From contig CALLPN010000002.1 in NCBI GenBank assembly GCA_938015435.1, positions 124,001 through 188,000 of the forward strand: a stretch of 64,000 bases of DNA. Reading direction: 5' to 3'. This document shows positions 27,833-35,606 of the stretch, one piece after another. Each line of letters starts with the position of its first letter. Position 1 is the stretch's first letter. Source of the stretch: an uncultured Saprospiraceae bacterium. GTDB taxonomy: Bacteria > Bacteroidota > Bacteroidia > Chitinophagales > Saprospiraceae. Under the pieces are notes generated by a model. That model did no database searches. It was not told the origin of the DNA and saw only the letters and a program-made list of their open reading frames with translations. Both the position numbers and the translations under genes were made by a program.

Positions 27833-29305
27833 ATGAAAAACAAAATCAACCTATACCTATTGGCATTGACTATAATAGGATCATGCTACACTAGTCAGGC
27901 GCAACAGAATATCACTGCTGATCTAGATAAAATTATATCTACTGCACAGGATGGATCGCCAGATGCATTAGTCGCAGAATCTAGATTGGTCAATAGCAAG
28001 TGGATAAACATAGCTTTCTATGCTGGATTCAAACCACAGTTGAGCCTTAATGCAACATTACCTGATCTCAATAGACGTATCAATGCGATTACTCTTCCAG
28101 ATGGATCCGTTGATTTTCGTAGCCAATCATTTATGAATAGCAGTGTTGGCGTCAGTCTTTTTCAAGTAATTAAAAAAACTGGTGGAACAGTTCGTATAGG
28201 TACCAACCTCAATAGACTAGACCAATTTGGTTCCGAGACAGTTCCTTATCAAAGATCATATCTAACCAACCCTATTTCTCTATTTTTAGATCAGCCCCTA
28301 TTTGCATTCAATAGTTATAAGTGGGATGAAAAATCTAATGACCTTGAATTCGAATCTAGCCAAAAACAGTATGTCGAACAAAGAGAGACTATTGCTTATG
28401 ATGCTGTCAACAATTTTTTTAATCTGTACGTAACAGGAATCAGACTAGAAAATGCAGTGCGAAATCAAGTATATCTCGACTCACTAAATATCATCGCAGA
28501 AGGAAGATTTTCAGTAGGCCGAATCGCACAAACAGAAATGTTACAAGTAAAATTGGGTTCCAAAAATGCAAGTGCAAGAGTGTCGCAGTTACAACTAGAC
28601 AAGCAAATACAAACAGAAGAACTTAGAGATTTCTTAGGAATATCAGAAGAAGTAATATTCGACCTTACATCGCCGACAGATCCTCCGATGTATCTAATCG
28701 ATAAAGAACTAGCGATTAATGAGGCTACAAAAAATAGAAGTAGAACAATCGAGTTTCGACAAAGGCTATTAGAAGCCGACCGGGCAGTCGAAGAAGCTCG
28801 CAGAGGCGCAGGTCCATCAGTAGCTCTAACTGGATCTTTAGGTCTTACTGGAACCAACCCTTCTTTCGGTGAAAGCTATAGTGGTCTATTAGATCAAGAA
28901 AGTGTAAGACTATCTCTTAGCGTGCCAATCGCCGACTGGGGATTGAGAAAAGCACAAAAAGAAATTGCAAAATCAAATCTAGAGCTAGAGCAACTTCAAG
29001 TATCTCTTGAGCAAAATAACTTCGAAAGAGAGATTACGGTAAACATCAATCAACTCGACCTCAAACGCAAACAACTAAGGTTACAAAAAGAAGCATTAGA
29101 TGTAGCCACTTTGAGACTCGACATCGCTAAAAAAAGATATCAGATCGGCAAAACTGATGTTCTTGACCTTAATGTAGCCATACAAGAACATAGAACATCA
29201 ATACAACAATACTATAGTGCGTTATGGAACGTATGGCAGGCACATTATCAAATTCGTAATTTGACCTTGTATGATTTTGTGAAAAATGAGAGTATTGTAT
29301 ATTAA
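27833..29305 (+). CDS. TolC-family outer membrane efflux protein
   Basis: 490 residues from the ATG at 27833; the frame is open further upstream but overlaps the permease gene. A signal peptide ends SCYTSQAQ. Two copies of the OEP repeat with long alpha-hairpins follow: AVNNFFNLYVTGIRLENAV / RFSVGRIAQTEMLQVKLGS, then RQRLLEADRAVEEARRGAGP / DVATLRLDIAKKRYQIGKTDVLDL. Beta-strand regions include SLNATLPDLNR and SVRLSLSVPIADWG. It would form the trimeric outer-membrane channel for the exporter. Third gene of the operon, 2 bp after the permease stop. Confidence 0.92.
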   Translation: MKNKINLYLLALTIIGSCYTSQAQQNITADLDKIISTAQDGSPDALVAESRLVNSKWINIAFYAGFKPQLSLNATLPDLNRRINAITLPDGSVDFRSQSFMNSSVGVSLFQVIKKTGGTVRIGTNLNRLDQFGSETVPYQRSYLTNPISLFLDQPLFAFNSYKWDEKSNDLEFESSQKQYVEQRETIAYDAVNNFFNLYVTGIRLENAVRNQVYLDSLNIIAEGRFSVGRIAQTEMLQVKLGSKNASARVSQLQLDKQIQTEELRDFLGISEEVIFDLTSPTDPPMYLIDKELAINEATKNRSRTIEFRQRLLEADRAVEEARRGAGPSVALTGSLGLTGTNPSFGESYSGLLDQESVRLSLSVPIADWGLRKAQKEIAKSNLELEQLQVSLEQNNFEREITVNINQLDLKRKQLRLQKEALDVATLRLDIAKKRYQIGKTDVLDLNVAIQEHRTSIQQYYSALWNVWQAHYQIRNLTLYDFVKNESIVY

Positions 29306-29372
29306 GATTTTGAATCATGAGGCAATTGCATATTATGCCGTAATCAGCAGATGCCACTTTGAAACATAAACT

Positions 29373-29432
29373 ATAGACTTTAGTCAGCAGACTGTTGACT
29401 GCGGACTGTAGACTGCTGACTTGTAGACTGAT
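29373..29432. repeat. GACTG-rich intergenic repeat with inverted arms
   Basis: The stretch repeats short GACTG/GACTT units (for example GTAGACTGCTGACTTGTAG). AGTCAGCAG (29382-29390) and CTGCTGACT (29413-29421) form a perfect 9-bp inverted repeat. Similar GACTG-type sequence appears in three other spacers of this window. No gene content. Confidence 0.6.
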
Positions 29433-29491
29433 TTCATACCCAAAATCACACCTTTAATCGATATTATAGCCCAAGCAGACATCATAACTAT

Positions 29492-29499
29492 TACATTTG
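29492..29499 (+). promoter_or_regulatory. possible -7 promoter element for sppA
   Basis: TACATTTG matches the Bacteroidota -7 consensus TAnnTTTG about 60 bases before the sppA ATG. No convincing TTG -33 element is placed 19-21 bases upstream, so this is tentative. Confidence 0.35.
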
Positions 29500-29560
29500 T
29501 GCAGATTGAATAACATTTTCGATCTAATATTCATTCTTAGAATGATCACAAACATAAGTT

Positions 29561-31324
29561 ATGAAGCAATTTTTTAAGTTTTTCACGGCCTCATGTCTTG
29601 GGGTATTTGCAGCGATAGCGCTGATATTCCTCGTAGGTATGCTCATGGTTAGTATGGCCTCAAGCAAGGATACTACCGTAGCCTCCAACTCTATTCTCAA
29701 ACTTGATCTAAGTAGAATAATACCAGAAAAATCAGGTAATGTAAAGACTGATCCTTGGGCTATGGACGCTACTGAAGCGATCGGTCTTAGAGATATCAAA
29801 AGAGTAATCCGTAATGCAGCGGCAGATGAAAGCATCGAAGGCATCATGCTTACTCATAAAGATGTAAGTCTAGGTCAAGCGACTATCAAGTCTATCGTTG
29901 ATGAGCTTAATACCTTCAAAGAGAGTGATAAATTCATTTATGCATATGGAGATTACTATGGACAATCTGCGTACTTCATCAATAGTACTGCTGATTCTAT
30001 TTTCCTCAATCCTAATGGAATGGTAGATGTAAAAGGGTATGCGACGATGATCCCTTTCTTCAAAAATGGAATGGATAAGCTAGGCGTTAAATTCGATATC
30101 TTCTATGCGGGTAACTTCAAGAGTGCTACTGAGCCTTTCCGTCGAACGGACATGAGTGAAAACAATAAATTACAAACGAGAACTTTTCTTAGCGGTATGC
30201 TCGATGTATTCCAAGAGCAAGTTACTGCGGCTAGAGGGTTCGATAAGGCCACTCTAGATGGAATCATGAATGATTACAAAGGGATCAACGCTAAGTCAGC
30301 ACTTGCAGCTAATCTAGTAGACGAGCTAGTATTTTGGGATGATCTACAAGATCGACTAAGAGAGAAATTAGGCGTTAAAGAAAATGGCGAAATTGAATTC
30401 ATTGATCTCGAAGATTACAACTCTAAAATTACACTCACAGAGGATGGCCCTAGAGATAGTCGCGTTGCGATAGTATATGCAGAAGGAAATGTAGGTTATG
30501 GCGTGGACGAAAAAGGATCTATTACGGACAAGAAATACATGAAGATCTTTGAAAAAATCAGAGCTGATAAAAAAATAAAAGCTGTAGTCCTTAGAGTTAA
30601 TAGTGGTGGTGGGAGTGCTTTAACATCTGACATCATTCATAAAGAAATTGCTCACCTTAAGTCTGACGGAATACCAGTAGTATCTTCTTTTGGTGATTAT
30701 GCGGCCTCTGGTGGATATTATATAGCTGCTAACTCTGATACTATAGTAAGTATGCCTAATACTCTTACTGGATCCATAGGAGTATTTTCTATGTTACCTA
30801 ATGCTAGAGAAATGGCCAATGACAAACTCGGAGTCAATTTTGATACGGTCCAGACTCACCAACACGCCATTACGATGTCTCCTTTCTTAGAGATGTCTCC
30901 AGCTCAAAAAGCAATGATGCAATCTGAGACTGATGCAATATATGATCAATTTCTCAAGATTGTTGCTGAAGGTAGAGGTATGACTAAAGAAGAGACACAT
31001 GCCATTGCACAAGGTAGAGTATGGACTGGAACTGCAGGAAAGGAAATCGGACTGGTAGATGTAATCGGTGACCTCGAGGACGCGATCAAGATTGCAGGTG
31101 ATATGGCAGGACTTGAAGAATGGAAAATCAAGGAGTATCCGTCTATCAAGAAAGAATGGTATGAGGACCTAGTAAAAGGTCTTAATCAAAGTTCATCAGC
31201 ACAAGCACTGCTTCCTAACGATGATATATCTAGAGCGCTTATAAAAGACTATAGCGAGCTAAAGTCTATCATGGAAATGGAAGGACCACAATGTAGAATG
31301 CCTTATATCTATAAATTTGATTAA
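29561..31324 (+). CDS. sppA: signal peptide peptidase SppA, 67-kDa type
   Basis: 587 residues, the long two-domain SppA. One N-terminal membrane anchor (about 10-32) places the rest in the periplasm. The general base Lys lies in GNFKSATEPF (Lys187) in the first domain and the nucleophile Ser in DYAASGGYYIAA (Ser383) in the second, the same split Ser-Lys dyad as E. coli SppA (K209/S409). It degrades cleaved signal peptides in the membrane. The C-terminal RVWTGTAGKEIGLVD segment is also conserved. Single gene ended by a clear terminator. Confidence 0.95.
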   Translation: MKQFFKFFTASCLGVFAAIALIFLVGMLMVSMASSKDTTVASNSILKLDLSRIIPEKSGNVKTDPWAMDATEAIGLRDIKRVIRNAAADESIEGIMLTHKDVSLGQATIKSIVDELNTFKESDKFIYAYGDYYGQSAYFINSTADSIFLNPNGMVDVKGYATMIPFFKNGMDKLGVKFDIFYAGNFKSATEPFRRTDMSENNKLQTRTFLSGMLDVFQEQVTAARGFDKATLDGIMNDYKGINAKSALAANLVDELVFWDDLQDRLREKLGVKENGEIEFIDLEDYNSKITLTEDGPRDSRVAIVYAEGNVGYGVDEKGSITDKKYMKIFEKIRADKKIKAVVLRVNSGGGSALTSDIIHKEIAHLKSDGIPVVSSFGDYAASGGYYIAANSDTIVSMPNTLTGSIGVFSMLPNAREMANDKLGVNFDTVQTHQHAITMSPFLEMSPAQKAMMQSETDAIYDQFLKIVAEGRGMTKEETHAIAQGRVWTGTAGKEIGLVDVIGDLEDAIKIAGDMAGLEEWKIKEYPSIKKEWYEDLVKGLNQSSSAQALLPNDDISRALIKDYSELKSIMEMEGPQCRMPYIYKFD

Positions 31325-31346
31325 GAGCATTTAGCAAATAAATAAA

Positions 31347-31387
31347 AAGACCAAATATCGATTACTCGGTGTTTGGTCTTTTTTTAT
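31347..31387 (+). terminator. rho-independent terminator after sppA
   Basis: AAGACCAAA (31347-31355) pairs with TTTGGTCTT (31372-31380); the loop may pair further (ATCG/CGGT). A T7 run follows. It begins 23 bp beyond the stop. Confidence 0.85.
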
Positions 31388-31758
31388 TTCAATAATTATT
31401 TGACTCTTGTACTACTAAAAAAGCATGTTTCTAAATTTCTATTTTTTCCAATAAAAACAATTTGTCTCATAGAATCAAAATAACAGGTAGTATTGCGTAC
31501 TACCTTCTAAAAAATAAAGCTATTCTTCTACCAGAACATTTCTTATTTTAATATAGACTGATTTGGACAAATTCAGTTTTCAAATAAAATGATACGCTAA
31601 ATAAATTTATCTTTTTTAATAGATTGATTTTAAGAATCAATACTTAGAAAGTATATTATTATCAGCCTTCTTTGTATATCATTATAGTTAAAATCATTAC
31701 TTGATCCTTTCCTTATCAATGACTAACATAATATTCACCATATAAATACAATTCTACA
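31388..31758. other. AT-rich spacer with no gene seen
   Basis: About 370 bases, very AT-rich, with stops in all frames. No coding region, RNA gene or notable repeat is recognised. Confidence 0.6.
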
Positions 31759-31789
31759 TTGTGTATTGGTATATAAAATTTTATTTTTG
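31759..31789 (+). promoter_or_regulatory. predicted promoter for the Pycsar-effector-like gene
   Basis: TTG at 31759-31761 and TATTTTTG (TAnnTTTG) at 31782-31789 are separated by 20 bases. The leader would be about 80 bases to the ATG at 31875. The AT-rich context makes chance matches likely. Confidence 0.45.
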
Positions 31790-31874
31790 ATTTGACAGTC
31801 ACAACCTCAATTATTTAAAAAGCCTTTACTTCCCTCTTCAACTTAGGTAATACAATCATTAAATTCTCTTACGT

Positions 31875-32609
31875 ATGAAAGACAAATTGAATTCCGAAGC
31901 ACTCGAAACATCACCATTAAAGGAGATCAAGCAAAAGGCAAAAATTAAAAAAGCAGAACTAGAGATAAAAGAAATTGAACAAAAGGAAGAGCAGTTAGAA
32001 AATAAGAAGCAAAAATTAATTGAAAAAAGGCAAATAGAATCCCTAAATGAAGAAGGCCAATTCGGAACTAAAGGAGAGCCACGTAAATCTCTAAGCACTT
32101 TTTTTAGAAATCAAAATAAATTGGATATAGGCCTAATCGGCATAATAGATGGAAAAGCCTCCATTCTGATAAATCTTAGTTCTACAATAATATCCGCACT
32201 TATTGTATTCCATGATTTCATTGACAATAGTGTAAAAAACGGTTACTTAATATCCATAGTTCTAGTAGTGGGTTTGATGACAACTTTAATTCTTTCGATT
32301 TTGGCAACCAAGCCATTCGCTTCTAGGATTCGTAACATAGTGAAAACACAAATACTTCCAAATCATCCTAATCTTGAGGAAAATTTGTTTGCTGGCTCAC
32401 AACTAGATTGTAGTCTGAAGGAATATGAAGAAGCCATGGAAAAATTAATACATCGACAAGATTTACACATAGGAAACCAAATACGCGCTTCTTATATGAT
32501 TGGACAAAGTAATAGGTTTAAATCACGTTTAGTGGATTGGGCTTTCAATGCTTTTCTATGCTCTTTTATATTGGTAGGTTTAATTTACTTAATATCTAAT
32601 ACTTTTTAA
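31875..32609 (+). CDS. Pycsar-effector-like transmembrane protein with N-terminal coiled coil
   Basis: 244 residues. Residues 15-57 are a charged coiled coil (repeats of Lys/Glu with KAELEIKEIEQKEEQLENKK). Residues about 80-244 resemble the PycTM effector domain (DUF5706/PF18967): IDGKASILINLSSTIISA with the first membrane span (about 97-113), a second span (124-146) ending LATKPFASR, the NLFAGSQ...SLKEYEEAMEKLI stretch, QIRASYMIGQSNRFKSR, and a third span (222-241). In known Pycsar defence systems this domain senses cCMP or cUMP and breaks the inner membrane. No pyrimidine cyclase gene is adjacent, so it is an orphan; a housekeeping role is possible. Isolated between AT-rich spacers. Confidence 0.72.
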   Translation: MKDKLNSEALETSPLKEIKQKAKIKKAELEIKEIEQKEEQLENKKQKLIEKRQIESLNEEGQFGTKGEPRKSLSTFFRNQNKLDIGLIGIIDGKASILINLSSTIISALIVFHDFIDNSVKNGYLISIVLVVGLMTTLILSILATKPFASRIRNIVKTQILPNHPNLEENLFAGSQLDCSLKEYEEAMEKLIHRQDLHIGNQIRASYMIGQSNRFKSRLVDWAFNAFLCSFILVGLIYLISNTF

Positions 32610-32991
32610 ATATTTAAAATTGGAGTCAATTACAATTCATATTAGCAGATTATTCTTGTAAATATCAGAACAGTTTTCGTACTTGATTTTAACACATTTG
32701 AATTACAAAACGACATCTGCAAAATTTCACTAAATCCAGTTACAAAAATCTACTATAGAGCAACTGAACTATCCTTACTCATCAGTATCAAACGAAGTAC
32801 TAAATCTCAGATACCAATACATTTCTTGTGTAATAGACAATAGTTAAAATCTAATTACTCCATTTTCATCTATTTCATTTTTCTACATTCCCATCTAAAT
32901 CACACCAACTTTAATTTCCTCCCCTATCCTTCGCTTATTCAAATTTGTACTTGTACTTTTGGAAGATCAACAATTAAAAACTCACTACAGC
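32610..32991. other. AT-rich spacer with no gene seen
   Basis: About 380 bases with stops in all frames. TACTTTTG at 32954-32961 matches the -7 consensus and could belong to the pepT promoter, but no TTG is well placed upstream. Nothing else is seen. Confidence 0.5.
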
Positions 32992-34221
32992 ATGAAATAT
33001 ACAGTTACAGATAGATTCCTCAAATACGTAAAGATAGATACAACAGCAGATCCATATAGTGACACATCACCTTCCACAGAGAAGCAAAAGGATCTGACTA
33101 AGGTACTGATGGCAGAGTTGACTGAAATGGGTATCAAATCTGAGACTAATAGCAGTGGCTACGTTTATGCGCGTATTCCTGGTAATGTAGATCATGAAAC
33201 TAAAACTGTATTTTTCTGCTCTCATATAGATACGGCCTACGACTGTAGCGGTACTGATGTAAAGCCTATCGTACATAAGGACTATCAAGGACAAGATATT
33301 GTATTGCCAGATGATACTACTCAGATCATTACTCCAGAGAAATATCCTGCGCTTAAGGGTAAGACTGGACATGATATCATCACGGCTAGTGGATTGACAT
33401 TATTGGGCAGCGATGATAAGTCTGGTCTTGCGATCATCATGGATGCAGCTTATCAGTTGATTAACAATCCTGATCTTAAGCATGGTGATGTAGCCATCTT
33501 CTTTACTACAGATGAAGAAATCGGGCGTGGAACAGCTAATGTAGATTTAGCTAAGATCAATGCTGACTTCGGATATACATTAGATGGTGGAGAAAGAGGT
33601 CACTTCGAAGCTGAAAATTTCTCAGCAGATGCATTGAAAGTAACGATCCAAGGGGTAAGTGCTCACCCAGGATATGCCAAAGGAAAAATGGAGAACGCAA
33701 TCAAAATAGCAGCTGCGATTATCGATAGATTACCGAAGAGTAACTTATCGCCAGAGACGACTACTGGTATGGAAGGATTTGTCCATCCTAACCGTGTAGA
33801 ATCTGCGCTAGAGGAAGCGACTATAGATTTTATCATTCGAGATTTTAAAACAGAAAATCTAGCGAAGCACGAAGAGATGGTTGAGAATATCGTCAAAAGC
33901 GTATTGACCGACTATCCTGGATCGACGTATACATTCGAAGTAAAAAATCAATATCGCAATATGAGAGATGTACTCGACAAGCATCCTTATGTAGAGCAAT
34001 ATGCACTTTCAGCGATGGATCGTGTAGGTATAGAGAAGCATCCTGGATCTATCCGTGGAGGTACTGATGGAGCAATGCTATCACATATGGGATTACCTTG
34101 CCCTAATCTATTCGCAGCAGAGCAGGCAATACACTCTAAGCATGAATGGACTTCGGTTCAAGATATGCAAGCAGCTGTAGATACCGTTGTGGAGATTTGT
34201 AAGATTACTGCGGAGGCGTAG
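32992..34221 (+). CDS. pepT: peptidase T (tripeptide aminopeptidase)
   Basis: 409 residues, the usual PepT length, from the ATG at 32992; a TTG at 32959 would add 11 residues without family support. M20B metallopeptidase. Zinc ligands: H78 in CSHID (with D80), the bridging Asp in GSDDKSG (140-146), the catalytic Glu in TTDEEIGRG (E175/E176) and the late SKHEW His. The dimerisation domain is about 205-310. It removes N-terminal residues from tripeptides in the cytoplasm. Stands alone in its transcript. Confidence 0.95.
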   Translation: MKYTVTDRFLKYVKIDTTADPYSDTSPSTEKQKDLTKVLMAELTEMGIKSETNSSGYVYARIPGNVDHETKTVFFCSHIDTAYDCSGTDVKPIVHKDYQGQDIVLPDDTTQIITPEKYPALKGKTGHDIITASGLTLLGSDDKSGLAIIMDAAYQLINNPDLKHGDVAIFFTTDEEIGRGTANVDLAKINADFGYTLDGGERGHFEAENFSADALKVTIQGVSAHPGYAKGKMENAIKIAAAIIDRLPKSNLSPETTTGMEGFVHPNRVESALEEATIDFIIRDFKTENLAKHEEMVENIVKSVLTDYPGSTYTFEVKNQYRNMRDVLDKHPYVEQYALSAMDRVGIEKHPGSIRGGTDGAMLSHMGLPCPNLFAAEQAIHSKHEWTSVQDMQAAVDTVVEICKITAEA

Positions 34222-34225
34222 TTTT

Positions 34226-34300
34226 CAGTCTTCAGTAGGCAGTTTTCAGTAGGGCCTTCAGTCTTCCGTAGGTAGTGTTCAGTGGGCGGGTCTTTTTTAC
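34226..34300. repeat. CAGTCTTCAGTAGG-type intergenic repeats
   Basis: Imperfect copies of a TTCAGTAGGCAG-like unit run from the end of pepT (CAGTCTTCAGTAGGCAG, TTTTCAGTAGGGC, TTCAGTCTTCCGTAGGTAG). The phrase TCTTCCGTAGGTA recurs at 46627-46639 between two other genes. Same family of low-complexity spacers as at 29.4 and 44.4 kb. Confidence 0.55.
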
Positions 34301-34508
34301 TAGATAGATAACTCAATGGCATTTATCGAAGTTGATGATGTAGATTCTTGCGAAACTTAACTTACGTGTAAGGCCTACAGCATTATTATAAATTGGTTAG
34401 ATTTTCAGAAATCAGAACCTTTGACTACGGTAGAGAGTTGTTTATGCATGACCCTCCAGGTGTGCTATGGTACTTCTGTGAATTTAATAAAGAACATAAA
34501 TCGACTTA

Positions 34509-34904
34509 ATGTCTCTAGATAATCAAACCAAAAAAGTAATAGAAACCAATGTAATGGCTTCTGTCCGTAATATACTCTTGGTAATACTCTGTGCCGGTAT
34601 GATGGGCATGGGTATGGTCAAGATGGTTGGAGTACCTGAGTTGGTAGAGAGGTTTGCAGAATGGGGATTTACTAGATGGATGGTATTCGCTATCGGTTTG
34701 CTAGAATTGAGCATTTCTATTGGTCTATTTATTAAGCCTGTGCGTAAGTATGCGATCTTAGCTTTGGTTGCCTTATTGGTCTCAGCGCTTAGTACTCACA
34801 TACTGTTTGGAGATGAAATGGGTGCTATTGGACCTGTTGCAGTATTGACTGGTACACTAGCATTTTGGTGGTTAGATACTAAGGTAGAATCAAAAGTGAT
34901 ATGA
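34509..34904 (+). CDS. DoxX-like membrane protein
   Basis: 131 residues with four predicted membrane spans (about 17-37, 55-76, 80-100 and 104-124), the arrangement of the DoxX/DoxX_2 family. Recognisable features are GMVKMVGVPELVERFAEWGF after the first span and the IGLLELSISIGLFIKP stretch. Its role is unknown; relatives act in redox or respiratory settings. The stop overlaps the start of the DUF2237 gene (ATGA-type, 4 bases), so the two are translationally coupled. Confidence 0.8.
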   Translation: MSLDNQTKKVIETNVMASVRNILLVILCAGMMGMGMVKMVGVPELVERFAEWGFTRWMVFAIGLLELSISIGLFIKPVRKYAILALVALLVSALSTHILFGDEMGAIGPVAVLTGTLAFWWLDTKVESKVI

Positions 34905-35446
34905 TTAGATGGTTATCATTCTATATCGCTGCAGTATGTATTATCGTACTGATGTCCTGCCACCAACAAAATACTGGAGTACCAACTGGACTCATAGCAA
35001 CTATAGCCAACAGTGAAATACTCACTGCCAATACTTACAAAGCAAACCAAAACTATATGACACAAAAAGACGAAGCGCTGAATATATTTGGTGAAAAATT
35101 GGAATCTTGCTGTACTGATCCAATGACTGGATACTTCCGTGATGGATACTGTAACACAAGTGCAGATGATTACGGCACTCATGTAATTTGTGCAGTGATG
35201 ACTAAAGAGTTTTTAGATTATACTTTGAAGCTTGGCAATGACCTTTGCACTGCTAAGCCTGAATATCATTTTCCTGGATTGAAGCCTGGAGATGGATGGT
35301 GTCTTTGTGCGATCAGATGGAAAGAAGCATACGATGCTGGAGTTGCACCTTTGGTAAGGTTGGAGTCAACTCATATCAATGCATTGAAGTTTGTAAAAAT
35401 GGAAGAGTTGGTTAAGTATGCTGTGAAAGATCAAGATCGAAAATAG
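34901..35446 (+). CDS. DUF2237 domain lipoprotein
   Basis: 181 residues. A lipoprotein signal with LMSC (Cys20) precedes a linker and a DUF2237 domain (about 63-175), identified by NIFGEKLESCCTDPMTGYF, DGYCNTSADDYGTHVICAVMT, FPGLKPGDGWCLCA and RWKEAYDAGVAPLV. Several conserved Cys suggest metal or disulfide chemistry. DUF2237 proteins are usually about 120 residues and cytoplasmic; the lipoprotein leader here is unusual. Coupled to the DoxX-like gene by a 4-base overlap. The function is unknown. Confidence 0.85.
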   Translation: MIRWLSFYIAAVCIIVLMSCHQQNTGVPTGLIATIANSEILTANTYKANQNYMTQKDEALNIFGEKLESCCTDPMTGYFRDGYCNTSADDYGTHVICAVMTKEFLDYTLKLGNDLCTAKPEYHFPGLKPGDGWCLCAIRWKEAYDAGVAPLVRLESTHINALKFVKMEELVKYAVKDQDRK

Positions 35447-35476
35447 AAAAATTTCAAAATCTACCTGTTCTAAAAT

Positions 35477-35513
35477 AAAAAAAAGAGCCCAACTACCGCA
35501 AGACGTTGAGCTC
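35477..35513 (-). terminator. rho-independent terminator after the VWA-protein gene
   Basis: GAGCTCAAC and GTTGGGCTC (minus strand; arms 35505-35513 and 35485-35493, one G-U pair) form a 9-bp stem followed by eight U (35477-35484). It lies about 95 bp beyond the stop at 35607. It may also end the convergent DoxX/DUF2237 transcript. Confidence 0.85.
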
Positions 35514-35606
35514 CCATTTCTAATACTACATTAGATCCTCGTCATAGATTTCAATCTACTTGTTTTGGCATTTTTATTTTTTATTCTTTTTTGGAATTTA
35601 CGAAGT

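Noticed and set aside
28465..28857. 130-codon open frame antisense to the TolC-like gene
   Set aside because: Composition is that of an antisense shadow; the sense protein has clear OEP repeats through this region.
31875..32609. Complete Pycsar system
   Set aside because: The neighbours are SppA and PepT; no nucleotide cyclase catalytic motif is seen within several kilobases.
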